Source of the DNA: Polychytrium aggregatum
Lineage: Eukaryota > Chytridiomycota > Chytridiomycetes > Polychytriales
Reading direction: 5' to 3'
Length of the DNA: 64,000 nucleotides
Assembly (NCBI RefSeq): GCF_025602895.1
Contig: NW_026516220.1
Location: forward strand, 496,001 to 560,000
Numbering within the stretch: the first letter of the stretch is position 1; the number at the start of each line of letters is the position of its first letter. The notes under the pieces are model-generated. The model saw only the letters and a list, made by a program, of their open reading frames with translations, was not told the origin of the DNA and ran no database searches. Shown piece after piece: positions 48,293-60,077 of the stretch. The translations under genes were made by a program, and so were the position numbers.

Positions 48293-49157
48293 CTTGCAGA
48301 GAGCGCCTGGTCAGGGAAGCTGGGCGGTCAGAGAGCAGATGGAGCTTTGCGGGAGCAGGGAGAAACGTGGAAGGGAAGCCGGGGTTCCAGATACAAGAGG
48401 GACTCTGGTCTGCTCGGGAGGAAGCGAGCCAGGAGAAAGAGCAGCGGATGGGATGTTCTCAAGTCGATGGCCGAGTCACGCGGAAGCCGGGATGGGGATG
48501 GGCCGGCGATCGGGTCTGGGACCGGAAGACAATGTCCCTCGAGCGATTGTCTGTATCGGCGCGGGCGCCTGCATTGGCATGCTGCTGCCGGCGGGGTGTC
48601 TGGGATTGTCGAAGGTCGATGGGTGGGTGGCTTCGATAGATGGGTGGATGGCTTCAATGGGTGGGTGGTCTGAATGGGCGTCTCAATGGTCTGAATGGTC
48701 GACATTGCATTCTTTGTTCTGCGCTCTGGCTGGCATCTCTGGGCTGTGATTGACCAGGGCATTGTGCCGGTCGGCCAAGAGACATGCATCGCCGAGCAGT
48801 CGAGCACCGAACGTCTCTGGCCGCATCTGCTTGCCGGAACATGTCTCTGGGGCTGCCGCTGCCGCAGCGCCTGGTCATGCAGCCGCAAATCGGCAGGGGC
48901 CAAGGCAACAGACATGCCCCTCCTCGCCCCAGCGATTTGCGGCTCTCTCTCGATCTGGCAAACTCGACGCAACCCAAGACCGCCCAAGGCAACCCGACCT
49001 AACCCAAGGCAGCCCAAGTCAGCTTCGTCGGGCTCTTCGGCTCGGTGATTCTTCGCCCAGCCCGTCGATCCGCTCGATCCGACATCCAAGTTCGCTGGGG
49101 GCAAGCCAACCAAACAACCCCGCTGGCCAACAACCGACCCGCCCTCACTCAGGCCAA
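48293..49157. promoter_or_regulatory. Divergent promoter region CPS1 (-) / WD40 gene (+)
   Basis: 865 bp between divergent start codons. Contains an imperfect repeat of gatgggtggatggcttc units at 48618-48672. No TATA box seen. Several overlapping ORFs in all frames are rejected as chance. Confidence 0.55.
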
Positions 49158-52100
49158 ATGGTCGACCAACCTCTTGCTGTGGGGCGTCAGGACAAGCTCT
49201 CGCTGAACCGGCGACTCGACCTCCTCTCAGCTAGGTCGCAGCTTCATCGGACGAGCCTACAACAAGTTGATACGTTTTCGTGGTTGGCGACTTCAAGAGC
49301 CGAGATCACCCGGTCGCTTGTGCGGCTGACCGGCCCCCAACCAGTGCTGAACAACCACAGGTGTGTCTCGCGCGACCAAGGTGTCGAATGGTTTTGCCAT
49401 GTGTGCATGGTGCGATCAAGCTCGGAAGTTCCTGGATCGAGCCCAGTCCAGTGCGCTGACCACGAATGGCTGGGACTGCGATTTTGATGTTCTCGGCAGA
49501 ATCATGAGGGGCCACTATGCCTGTGTCAACACCATCGCCCTGAGTCGACCTGCGGGCGAGTTCCTGGCTTCGGGAGGCGATGACAAGAGAGTGCTGGTAT
49601 GTATCGTATCCTATGGTACTGTACGGCACATCACAGTGCATCGGAGGCAACTTGGCAGAGCAGCCGTGCCCGTGCTTGCTACTCGATGTCTCCCCTCGCC
49701 ATCAATGGAGATCTAACCAGCCCACTCGCTCCGACACCGCAAAGATATGGAGGGTTGACGACAGCCCGGTCCCGGTCCCGGTGGCCTGTCTCGGCGGCCA
49801 CACCAACACCATCCTACATGTCCAATTCGGCTCAACCGCACGAGTGCTGTACTCGTAAGTGCATGCAGGCCGGCACACTGTTGGCGACGGCAGCCGAGCG
49901 AATGGACCCGACCAAGTGAATGATGCACGATCCTGCAGTGGAAGGCCATGAATCACCCGTGACTGACTTTGAGGGCCCCGGCGGCAGCTGCGGAGCTGAT
50001 GGGGCACTTTGTCGGTACGATGTCGAGCACGGCATCCACGTCTCGCCCGGCATCTCCAAGTTCGTTCAGATTCTGCCGTCGCACCAGGAAAGGGCCACCA
50101 AGCTCTCGGTGCAGCCCACCAACGACGACGTTGTACTCTCGTCAGGGTGAGTGTCCGTAGTTGACGAATCGGAGTCCAAGACGACATGTCAGTCGATATC
50201 CACCTTGATCGCTAACGCAGTCATGGTGAATCCGTTCGCCACCCCTCCCATCCCCTCCCCTCCCCTCCCCTTCACAAACCCCATCCCTTGCATGACGCTC
50301 CTCAACAAACCGCCTCAGCCACGACGGTAAGCTGGAGAAGGTTGCAAAGTGCCATACCACCGAGTCAAGCACATTTGTGTGATACTGCATCGCCCCTCAG
50401 GATTTGTCCGGCTGTGGGACATGCGGTGCTCGAAGCCACTTCAAGGAGAAATCAAAAGCTCCTTCCATCAAAATTCGGTCGAATTCCACCCTCGAAACGA
50501 CGGGCAGTTTGTCACAGCCGACGCTGGCGGGAACGTCTTGTAAGCCGCCTGTGCGAGTATCCCCAGCCGGCGCGTATCAATGGCAATGCCGTCTGCCGCT
50601 CAAGGCGGGGCCTTCTGCCTTAGCGATGGGTAGAGCACTCGAGCACGTGCACAGCAAGTTTGCGTCGCTGTGCGGCCTAATCTGCTTCACTTTTCCATTT
50701 GTAGATTGAGAGACCTGCGTGCCATTTCGGGTCGAGCTTGGCCAAGGAAGCGCGGGCTTTTGATGGAGGTAGGATTCACGAATGCGGTCGACGGGGAGGG
50801 CGTAGGGGTATCCTCTGACTTGCTTCCGCTTTTACAATGACAGCGCACATCGTCGCCGACATTGCCTCACTTGTGGTACCGCCGCAGGAGGATGTGGTCG
50901 CCTCTCTGCACCGAACGTACCTTCCCCTCCCCTAACTCGGTGCGGCGCTTCAGTACACCACTCAGCTGTCAAAGTACAACAAGTCGGCACATGCCTTGGA
51001 TGTGTCGTGCGCCACATGGAACGAAGACGGCAGCATTCTTGGAGTCGTCTTTCGGCACTACTATCCAACGCTCTACCGGGCAGAGCACAAGGATCCTGTG
51101 TGTGTGCTCAAGTCCAGGACGAAAGTGAAGGGCGACGGATTTCGGTGCTCAAACACGTATGTTCCAGCGGAGACGGCAGGATTCAGTATGGGGTACTGCG
51201 ACGATACGGCATTCTCCGGTCAAACCACATACAACGCCGGCGTATGCGAGCGTATATGCATGCAAGGAGAGCGGGGCTGCCGCAGGTGGTGGCCGGAACC
51301 AACGTGGACCTCGGAGCGTCCGCTTACCCAGCCATCTCATCTGCCGCACTGTGGCCATACAGCATCAAGTCCGGCGCATTCGGAAGCTCGTTTGGCAACT
51401 ATTTCGCATGCGGGAGCGAGGACTTCAAGATATACGGTTGGTCCATTCCGAAACCGATTCCAGCCCCGGACGTCTCGTGGGCGCGATCTGGATCGAGCCG
51501 CCAGTTTGCCGGCAGCGAGACAGGTGCGAGTGCCAGCTTTGGTCGCATTCAAGCAGCTTTCCGTCGTTGAGACTCACAGAGTTTACAGTGGACATGGACG
51601 CCGATGCTGACACTGTGGGGATCGGATCCGACAGTGTTTGCAAGAGAAAACTCCAAGATCAGGCCCGTGGTGTTGGAGGACTCATTCACAATATCAGGTG
51701 CGGATATTGACTTCCAGTCTGATGTCCGGGCTGTTTTCGTGTTTGCCGCTGGATACAGAGCCACTGACCAGACAGAGGACTCGTTCCGTGTGCGATTATC
51801 GCCTCAGAGCCCAGGAGCATCATCAATTCAGTCAAGTTTCATCCAGATCGGCCATACTTGTTTTCTTGTGGTATTGTATTCACAAGCACTGAAGGGTCGC
51901 CAAAGTTAGGCGAGCTGTGCGGCCATGATTACTGACAAAGTTCTGGGGGTGGGTGGGGATCTCTCTTCACGCTCCCAGGCATAGAGAAGGCGATTCGACT
52001 CCACTCGCCGTTTCCAATTTCGTCCGCGCCTGGCGCTGCTGATGCGAGCCTGCCGCACTTTTACGATATGCCGGATCAGAACCAGAACACCGAGTTGCCA

Positions 52101-53112
52101 CAGGATCTGCATCCTGCCCGCGCAGTGTATGGAGATGTATCATCCATGGACGAGGACCCTGAAGTCCTGAGACTCTTTGAGGCACTGGTGAGAACCATGA
52201 GGGGGTCTGTGTGGGAATGCCGCGAGGGGGGCATGTTGGTTCGTGGAGTGCCTGCTTCGCCACTGTTGCAGCTGACTCTTATGTTGTTGCGATGTATTCT
52301 ATGCTTCTGCCCTTCATGCTGCCCGGCGATATCATTCTCTGCTAATTCTATCTTTGACACACGCAGACAAACAGCAGCTATCCCAACTCGGACTGGGGCG
52401 AGTCGCTCGAATTCCCCGAGAGCCAAAGCAGCGACTCTGCAGATATGGAGAGCGTCGCCGACGACGAGTTCCAAGCCGAAATCATGGAAAGCGTCCAATC
52501 CTCAATCTCGTCTCCGTCCCAAATATCGAGTGCGAGCTCGGAAGGGCTGCCAGACGGCGACAGCGATGTTGGTGGGTTCTTGTGGGCCTGGAACGACGTC
52601 GAGGCCCAGTTCGAGCGCTGCTGTGTTTTTTTTTGGGGGGGGGCATTGTGAGAAGCACTGGGAGTCGCGGAGGTGCAAGTGTCCGTAGTCTATCGCAGAG
52701 ATATGCTTCGTACCCGCCTTCTTTCTCACATTCAATCCATCTTTATTTCATCTGGATCTTCCCTTGTGCTCGCACCCCCGCACACCGCTTGCGCTCACCC
52801 AACCCGGTCCTCGACTAACACGACTGCCGATGGTGTTTGGCTGCAGAGTTCTCGGCACCGATTTTGTCGGCGTTCCGCACAACCGAGTCTGTGTTTGAGG
52901 AGCGCAAGCGCACAATGATGGCCATGATGGACAGCGTCGAGCCCTGCCACCCGTCCCGCAAGCGACACCGGGCTCGAGCGAGAAGTAGCCCAACCGCAAG
53001 CAACAATGACGGCGGCGGCGGGAATGATGCGGACGAACACGGCTCACCGCGACGGACATCATCAGGCTCGGACGACGAACTCGAGCAGATCTTCCGGCTG
53101 AACAGCGGCTGA
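49158..53112 (+). CDS. DCAF5-like WD40 protein (CUL4-DDB1 substrate receptor type)
   Basis: 649 aa in 14 exons: 49158-49360, 49500-49596, 49745-49854, 49988-50146, 50319-50326, 50401-50539, 50705-50768, 50954-51156, 51363-51523, 51635-51697, 51808-51870, 51979-52187, 52367-52571, 52847-53112 (650 codons). It resembles DCAF5/DCAF8: NRRLDLL near the start, then blades GHYACVNTIALS with EFLASGGDDKRVLIWRV, GGHTNTILHVQF, RATKLSVQPTNDDVVLSSG, FVRLWDMRC (WDXR, the DDB1-docking motif), GSFGNYFACGSEDFKIYGW-type blade (read here as SSFGNYFACGSEDFKIYGWS) and SIINSVKFHPDRPYLFSCG with IEKAIRLHSPFP. The usual GHRSIINS is EPRSIINS here. The acidic Ser-rich tail ends in a basic KRHRARARSS segment. The exon 1 end is the least certain join. 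Confidence 0.85.
50319..50326 (+). other. 8-nt microexon in a WD40 blade
   Basis: CCACGACG, bracketed by CCTCAG and GTAAGC, bridges VLSSG and FVRLWDMRC to read SSGHDGFVRLWD, the invariant blade pattern of WD40 repeats. Both flanking exons end in phases (2 and 1) that only this insert reconciles. Confidence 0.88.
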
Positions 53113-53789
53113 GCTGCTCGGGCACAAGCGAAACTGGATGCGGCTGCGATGCTGTGTTGCAAAGAGCGGTACGCTCGGGCTTGGCCTGGCGAGTCTGCCC
53201 TGGAATACAACACATGTTCACTCGCCGCCTCGAGTCCACGGAGGACAGATGCCTGTCCCTCGTCTGGTGATGTGGGCGACGGTACTGTGGCTAGAGATTG
53301 ATCCGGGTGCTGGCCGGCTGTTGTCCATGGGCGACCACAGGAAGTACTCATGAGACCGCTGCACATCGGGACCGACAACCGAGGCCACGGAGCCGACGAA
53401 AGCAAGCATATCTGCAGCAAGCACATCCTCCACTAGCGCATCTGTAGCAAGGCAGTGATGGAATATTTGTTCCCAGCGAGAGAAGCGGCTCCCCTCCCCA
53501 GTTCGTTCGTGAATGCCTTCCCAGGCACGCGGCCGACGGTGTGATTGGCCTGCTTTGGCCTGATGGGCAGGCGCAAAACCCCCCGGCTCTGCCTTCCCTC
53601 CCCAGGCGAAAGGGTGCTTGGCAGGCCCGCATCCAAGGCCGCCCACGGATCAGCTTACCGACTGTGCCCTCGCTCAATTCATATCCATATCCATATCTAG
53701 ATCCATACCGCTCCTGCTGGTTCGGCCTTTCGCCTCCACCCTCCATCCCCCCCCGTGCGCCTGCTCCGGATCGCAGAACCCTGGCCAGT
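53113..53789. other. Intergenic region upstream of the 283-aa orphan
   Basis: 677 bp between two plus-strand genes. A tatccata/tatctag-type A/T-rich patch at 53686-53708 lies about 85-105 bp before the next ATG. No gene seen. Confidence 0.5.
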
Positions 53790-54793
53790 ATGGAGAGCCC
53801 CAAGAAGCGACACCGGACCCACGGCAACGGCATTCGCGACGGCCTCGGCAACGACGACGATGCCGTCGGGCCGCAATTCCTCGACGACATCTGCACGCAG
53901 GACCATGCAGACTCCCTGATGCGACTCTCGACAAGCCTATCCAAGCCGGAGCGACTGGAGGTCCTGCGCGGAGCAGCGCTGGCCCAGGTTCACAATAGCC
54001 TGAGCTGTGTGCAGAACCTGATTCTGCATGCCCACTACATCCTCAACATCATCCACGACCCGCCAGACCCGCAGTTTGTTGCAGATGCCGTGGCCCTCAT
54101 CCACATCCTCGAAGCCATCGAATATCAGCGCCGGTCCGCACAGCTGCCCAAGAGGGCCAAGAAAAAGGCCGCCATCGCCGTCGAGCGAAGCTTTGAAGCT
54201 GCCGTGCTGCTGATCAAGCGCCGGATCGTTGTCGGGGCCGTCGAGTGGATGCGGCCATTCAGTTTTGAGCAGCATTGCGACCTCGTCCATACCCTCTTTG
54301 GCCAGCAACCGCACACACCTGCTGCACCGATACCCACGGCACCGACATCGATACCCCCGACGCAGCTGGAAGAAAGGCCGCCGCATGACGATGATCCCGA
54401 CCTTGCTGATCTCAGGACAACGGGCAGTTTCCTGCGACCGTTTCGGTTTGAACTGACCCATTTCAAGACCGAGCCAATCGCACAGCTTCTGATCGGACTC
54501 TTGAAGGATCTTCGCATGCAAATCGGATGGTATGCCCGCGATGATGTGTATGGGGCAGGAAAAGAAGAATGCAGGAGAGAGAGAGAGGGACGGAGGGGGA
54601 GGGTAATCTGGGCGACGATGAAAGTTTGACAAACCATGGGACTCCCTTCCTTCTGATGGGGTCATGTCGCCCCACTACCAGCGACGGTGACAAGCAGATC
54701 GAAGCCATCCGATGCTATCCGCCATTTGTACAATTCGCCAACGCTCTCACCTGGGATAAGGCCGAGGCACAGGTGCGGCAGCTGGCAACATGA
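53790..54793 (+). CDS. Orphan helical protein, 283 aa
   Basis: Two exons, 53790-54529 and 54682-54793, joined in phase 2 (GTATGC donor, CCAG acceptor) to give 284 codons. If the intron were retained the ORF would end at 54629. I do not recognise the family. The basic N-terminus MESPKKRHRTHGNG could be a nuclear signal. A helical centre (LAQVHNSLSCVQNLILHAHY, then FVADAVALIHILEAIEYQRR and a Lys-rich KRAKKKAAIAVERSFEAA) is followed by a Pro/Thr linker and helices to the C-terminus RQLAT. The helix-rich alternation and codon use resemble neighbouring real genes. Function unknown. Confidence 0.62.
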
Positions 54794-55664
54794 ATGCACC
54801 CCGCCTGGACCCATCCGTCGGTGGGGTTGTGTGGATGGCGAAGGCATGCTCGGAAGCGCATGAAGGGCACATGGATAGGCACTCCCCGCTCCCCCGCTGC
54901 GATCAGCAATAATCTCCGTTGCTGCACGCTGCTGCAGTTACGGCCACTTGTCGTTCGCCAAAGCACTCGGAATCGGGCTGGCTCCGTCCCTTGCTTTCTC
55001 CGCAAGGATCCACCCGCACCGATCGTCACCCCACAGGGATCCGTTCGGGGCATGGCTGATCCAAGTGCTCTAACAACATGATCCGCTTCTTCACCATGAC
55101 CCCCCCTCTCTCCCTCTTGCCTCCCGCAGGTGACGGACTATCTTGGACGGGTGATGTAGAAGGCAGCTCCTCATCCCCTCTCGCCTCGGCAAGGCGAGCA
55201 GTCGATGCCTGGGGGCAGGCCACAAGAGCGCGCCCCAAGATCTCGCATCGATGGTCTCTGACTCAGCATCGGTAACAGCAGGCGTCGCTGGTTCTGGATC
55301 AAGCTTGGAGGCAGTTGTTGCACTGGCCCCGGTCACTGAGGCGAGATCGGTTGAGAGACGAGTGATGTGGGCATGTCGAGGGAACGCCTCCAATACAAGT
55401 ATCCCCGCTTGGTTTGCAAAGACTACAAATATATTCCAGTGTAAACAGGCAGGCAGTAGAGAGAATGTGTAAGGGAGAACGAAGGAACGAGAAATCGATG
55501 GACGCAGGGGATGCGCCCGACGGTGGGCCGATTCGGAATCGCAGACCACGATGGCACAGAAATCGTCTCAGATGGCTATTGGACCCTCTAGTGGGACATT
55601 GATGTGGTGGATCGGAAAGGGCTTGTTCGGACGCATCTAATGCCGAACGGGCGGCTCGGGGTGT
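54794..55664. other. Intergenic between convergent orphan and CYSTM genes
   Basis: 871 bp, presumably both 3' UTRs. Short antisense ORFs have no recognisable motif. No repeat or RNA gene seen. Confidence 0.55.
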
Positions 55665-56700
55665 TTAGAAGAGGCAGTCCAGACAGCAGCAGAGAGCACA
55701 GCCGAGGCAAAGACCCTGTGTGGCGTCGATAGGAGACGGACGAGGCGTTGTTTTGTTATCAAAAGAGTGAGCAGCGGCTCTGTCGGTCGCAGGCAGGGGG
55801 GGGCTTCTGTACTGGCAGCCCTCGGGAACACGTTGTATGCCGGATTTCGCTGGATCTCGCTAGCTTACCTTGGCCAGGGCATCGTTGTTGTTCGTGGGCT
55901 GCTCCTGTTGGACGACAACAACCTGAGGCTGCGGCTGGACTGCAAGGCAGAGAAAAAAAGGATGTTAGTCCTGATCGGATGTGGGCCATGACAACGACGG
56001 TGGCGTTGAGATGATCGCCGGGAAGTTTGGTTGCGACAGCGACTTACACTGAGGCTGCTGAGGGGCCGAGTAGGGCTGGCCAGGAGGGGCTGTGATCGCA
56101 AATCCCAAGTACCGGGTGCGAGATAAGAACCGAAGGGTTGGATGTGTGCGTTCCACACGGGGCGGTGGACCGAAGGCGAATCGAGACCAGGACGGGTTGA
56201 AGCCACAGACGAAATGCCAAGGTCGTGTCGATTTGATCCAAGATAAACGGCAAGAGCGAGTCGACACCAGCCATTTTTCAAGCGGGACAGAAGTGATATG
56301 GGGTCAACAGCGGCCAGCGTGGGCAACAGAACGACTGGGAACCAATGCGGTGCAGGGAACGACGAACTTACGGGCGTACTGCTGGGGAGCACCGGGAGGA
56401 GGAGCGTACTGAGGAGCGCCCTGGGGAGGATAGTAAGGAGCGCTGGTGGTGGGAGGGGCGTACTGGGGGCCGCCGGGAGGAGCAGCATACTGCTGGGGAG
56501 CTCCGGGAGGGGGGGCGTACTGGGGAGCTCCGGGAGGAGGGGCATACTGGGGAGCGGAATAGGCGGGGTACTGGTTTCCTGCAGATGGAGGGAACGGGAT
56601 GGTGTCAGCGAGAGCGGCGTGGGATGCAAAGGACAGAGCAAGCCCTCGTTTCCAGGCCGTTGCCAGCAGATGGATCGCACCACTCACCCTTCTCGGCCAT
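55665..56700 (-). CDS. CYSTM-type Pro/Gln/Tyr-rich tail-anchored small protein
   Basis: 127 aa in five exons (minus): 56700-56688, 56578-56372, 56089-56048, 55939-55869, 55715-55665 (128 codons). The first coding exon is only 13 nt. The N-terminal two thirds is a low-complexity array of units such as APQYAPPPG (about five to six copies), then QPQPQVVVVQQEQ. The final exon encodes GLCLGCALCCCLDCLF, the CYSTM module: a short Cys-rich hydrophobic segment thought to sit in membranes as tail anchor, probably palmitoylated. CYSTM proteins are widespread in fungi and plants and often stress-linked. Without splicing the last exon would be missed. Function inferred from the module only. Confidence 0.88.
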
Positions 56701-57719
56701 GATGGTGGATGCAGCGGCGAGTGGATAGCAGGCAGAGATGGAGGCAGAGATGGAGACAGAGGAACAGGCGGCGAAACGAAGGGTATAAAAGGCCGGCGAG
56801 CCCAGAAGGCGGCGGACACGCGCGCGGTGGCCGTGTGGGTGGCTGCGCACAGACGCGCTATTGTGCGGCGTTGTTTCGAATGGGGCTTGATTGAGTGGGC
56901 GGCGATTTGCGGTTGCAGGACAGGACAGGACAGGACAGGACAGGACAGGACAGGACAGGACAGGACTGGACAGGACAGGACAGGACAGGACAGGACTGGA
57001 CAGGACAGGACAGGACAAGATGCACTCTGACGAGGCTATTGCTCGGGGGGTGTCGCATGGGGGTCGCTGTCGCATGGGGCGTTGCTGCGATAGAAAGCGC
57101 TGTTGGAGATTGCTCGTCTGCTGCACTCTCGCTCAGGCCCATCCGCACTCTCGCTCAGGCCCGTCCGGCACTTGTTAAACGCAGACTCGGCCCTGAGCCG
57201 CACCACCAATCCCACTCTGTGCCCAGGGCCACTCGCACCACGCGGCACGTTGTGTGGCAGCCTCGCTCGCCCCACACCTTCTCCTCAACCAGCCCGCTCG
57301 GACTGCCGTGTTTGCCAAGAAGGTCGTGCTGGGACCGGCTCCCCTTGCCACACGGCCGTTTCCTTTTTCGGGCGCATGGTTGCCTCCCACAGACGCGCTC
57401 GCTCTTCTTGGCGGTCTCTGGGCATGAGAGCCATGGATGCGAGATAGAGGAGAGGCCCGGCTGCTCTGGATCCGACAGGCCTGGATGGACGGCGCGGGAC
57501 GGTCTTGGGATGGCAGGACTGGGGCTGGATATGCGCCGAGCCCCTTGCTGCATCGACTGCGGCTGCCCGGAGAGGCGATGACTCAGCGGGATAATGAGCC
57601 GGATACATTGTGGGTTCGTTGTGGGTTCGGGATCATGTACATCGTGGATGGACGCTCCGCTTTCCGCTCCGCCGCCCAGGCGGCTTTGTCGGGCGCCGAT
57701 CGTTCTGCCGCGCCGGCGA
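56701..57719. other. Gap between RFC and CYSTM genes with pentamer repeat
   Basis: 1.02 kb upstream of the CYSTM start and downstream of the RFC stop, both minus strand. It holds the cagga repeat at 56916-57015. A TATAAAA at 56784-56790 lies 84 bp from the CYSTM ATG but on the plus strand, so its orientation is wrong for that gene. Confidence 0.55.
56916..57015. repeat. 20 x 5-bp (cagga) tandem repeat
   Basis: One hundred bases of cagga pentamers, perfect except for two ctgga variants at 56966-56970 and 56996-57000, exactly 30 bp apart, which suggests duplication of a 30-bp (six-unit) block. All purines on the plus strand apart from the C of each unit and the T in the two variants. Confidence 0.97.
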
Positions 57720-60077
57720 TCAAGCACTCGGCAGCTTGCGTTCGACCGAATCGATCGTCAGCCGGAACGCCCCGATCATGGCCCCGAGCTGGATCTTCTC
57801 GCTGCAGCCCATCGACAGGTTGTGTCTGGGCCGAGGACATGGAGGACAAGAGCAAGCCATACACAGCGTCAACACCGGAGCAACAGAGTTCCTCGCAGCC
57901 GATCGATAGATCGATGTCCTCCACCAACCGAGTATCGCCGTGCAGGCGCTCTCCAGCATCAACTTACTCGATCGTTGCCATCGTGTCCAGCAGATACGCC
58001 AGCGCATACGACGGGATGTCGAGGAGCCGGATAAAGTCGTAGACGGCGGGGATCATGTCTGCCAGCGCCAGGCCCTTCTCGGTCTTGAGCTGATCGATAT
58101 CTGCAACGGACAATCGTGATGAGCTGTCGAGCCACCATATGCACCACAGCAGCACTGCACGGGCAGAGTCGATGCGCCGGTTCTCACAGTTGTAAGCCGT
58201 CGTGATGTCGCTCTGGAAGATCCAGCCAATGACCTTCTTCATGTCACTTGGAAGTGGGGCGCCGGTGGTCAGGTAGATGGCATCTTCGGTGACGTGTTCG
58301 TACGCTGCATGGGTTGCCTGGACATCCAGCGGGACCGGCCAAATCGTCAGCGATGACCGTAGCGCTCTCGAGCCTTCGGAGACCCCCCTGTTGCGCTCTC
58401 GATGCATGCAGCATTGTCGGCAGGCTTGTACCTGCAGAATGTTGAGTGCCCGTCTCATGTCGCCCTTGGACATGCGCAACAGAGCCTTGACACCATCGTC
58501 GTCGATTTTGATGCTGTGAAGACACGGCCGCAGTTAGCGCGGCGCGGCTGTCAAATCCCCTGAGTCTTGCTCAAAGACATGAGCTCTCGCGAACATGCTC
58601 TCAGAAGCGCGGAGACCACGGACACCCACAGAAACGCCGCGGCACGGATGCCCACCGACATGCAGATCCACAAACACCTACCCCTCCGACTGAACCACAT
58701 AATCGAGCCGAAGCTTGACTTGATCGTGCTGAAGAGGACCGAACCGAAAGCGCGTGCAGCGAGATTGCAGCGCCGGAATGATCTTGCTGACGTAGTTGCA
58801 AATGATGCAGAAGCGCACGTTCTTGGTGTATTTTTCGATCACTAAGGAGCCATATCGATGGTCAGTTGTTCTCCAGGTAAGCGTTGCCGCTCTAGCTTGC
58901 ATGCCGGTGACTCATATGAAGCCCACACACACCAATGTAGCAAGCAAATCGTGCCGAACCAGACACACAGCCTGGCGCCTCGACGGCCCGAACCACCACT
59001 GACCTCGTCGCAGGGCGGCTTGGGCCACATTGGTCATCGCATCGGCTTCGTCCAGGATGATCATTTTGAATCCCGTGCTAACATGGCGCGGCATCCGTTT
59101 GACACAAGAGTCGAGTTCATTAGAGAGGGGAACACACCAGCGGAAGGTTGTAGCATATCTCAGGATCGTCGCCACGGAGCCTGGCAGCCTTACCGAGAGA
59201 GGAAAGGGAAGGGGAGAGAGAGAGAGGGATAGCAAGGAGCTCACCTGAAGATCTTCTTTGTGCTGGCAAAGTTTTTGATCTGCTCACGGACAACATCGAT
59301 ACCGCGGTCGTCGGAGGCGTTGAGCTACATTGCCCGATCCCGTTGGTTAGATCGCTTTCGAAAATCAAACGGACAAAGGAAAGAACAAGCCTATCCAAGA
59401 AGCGTGGGCCGTGGTTTCTCACCTCCAGAATCATGGATTTGTACTTGGGACCGAAGAGCTTCCTCGCGCAAGCCAGGATCAGTGACGTCTTGCCCGTTCC
59501 AGGAGGGCCGTAGAAGAGGAGGTGCGGCAGCCGGTTCTCGTCGATGAAGCGGGAAACTGCGTGCGGAGGCGAGAGAGGACACAACGACGTTTCGTGATCA
59601 GGATGGTGCAGAAGGAGAAATGAATGACCATGCCTGTGCCGTCAACATGCCACCGGGGGAGGGAAAATAGGTGCCCTGCCGCTCTGGACAGACAACGATC
59701 TTACTGGTAGCGATGATGTCCTTGTGGGCGATGAGATCGTCCATCGATTGCGGACGGTATTTCTCGACCCTGAAAGCAGCGCATCATATTCAGCACAGGA
59801 CAGGCGGATCGACATCCTGGTCACAGACATCCTGATCACAGACATCCTGATCACGGACATCCTGGCCACAGACATCCTGGTCACAGACAGAGACCGGGAG
59901 CCATCGCTTTTGTATCGAGAGACGTGGAGAACCGTCGCCGTACCATGGCAGGTTGTTGGAGGCGGTCTCGTTGCCGGCAGGCTCGTCCACCAACTTGCCC
60001 TTTCCTTTGTCGCGCGAGGGACGAGTCTCGTTATCGCTGTCGACATCCATGATGTCGAGGTCTTCGGGTCCAGCCAT
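57720..60077 (-). CDS. RFC3: Replication factor C small subunit (yeast Rfc3 / human RFC5)
   Basis: 365 aa in ten exons (minus): 60077-59944, 59769-59705, 59556-59423, 59324-59245, 59077-59004, 58841-58682, 58513-58432, 58317-58188, 58100-57968, 57825-57720 (366 codons). AAA+ clamp loader subunit that helps load PCNA. RFC boxes: WVEKYRPQSMDDLIAH; Walker A FYGPPGTGKTS; ELNASDDRGIDVVR; Walker B MIILDEADAM; sensor 1 FCIICNYVSKIIPALQSRC (SRC arginine finger); sensor 2 GDMRRALNILQ. The C-terminal collar contains SEKIQLGAMIGAFRLT. The subunit choice rests on FASTKKIF, IEHNLSMG and the collar resembling Rfc3/RFC5 more than Rfc2/4. The N-terminus carries an extra acidic/basic extension of about 42 residues. 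Confidence 0.95.
59806..59890. repeat. 15-bp tandem repeat in RFC intron 1
   Basis: About five copies of a 15-bp unit (acagacatcctggtc type, with A/G and T/C variants) in the first intron (59943-59770) of the RFC gene. Confidence 0.88.

Noticed and set aside
56784-56790. TATAAAA near the CYSTM start
   Set aside because: Points away from the CYSTM gene, and no plus-strand gene follows; could still be functional but orientation argues against it.
56858-57148. DRTGQ / VLSCP repeat ORFs on both strands
   Set aside because: Translation of the cagga pentamer array; no start context or conserved flanks.
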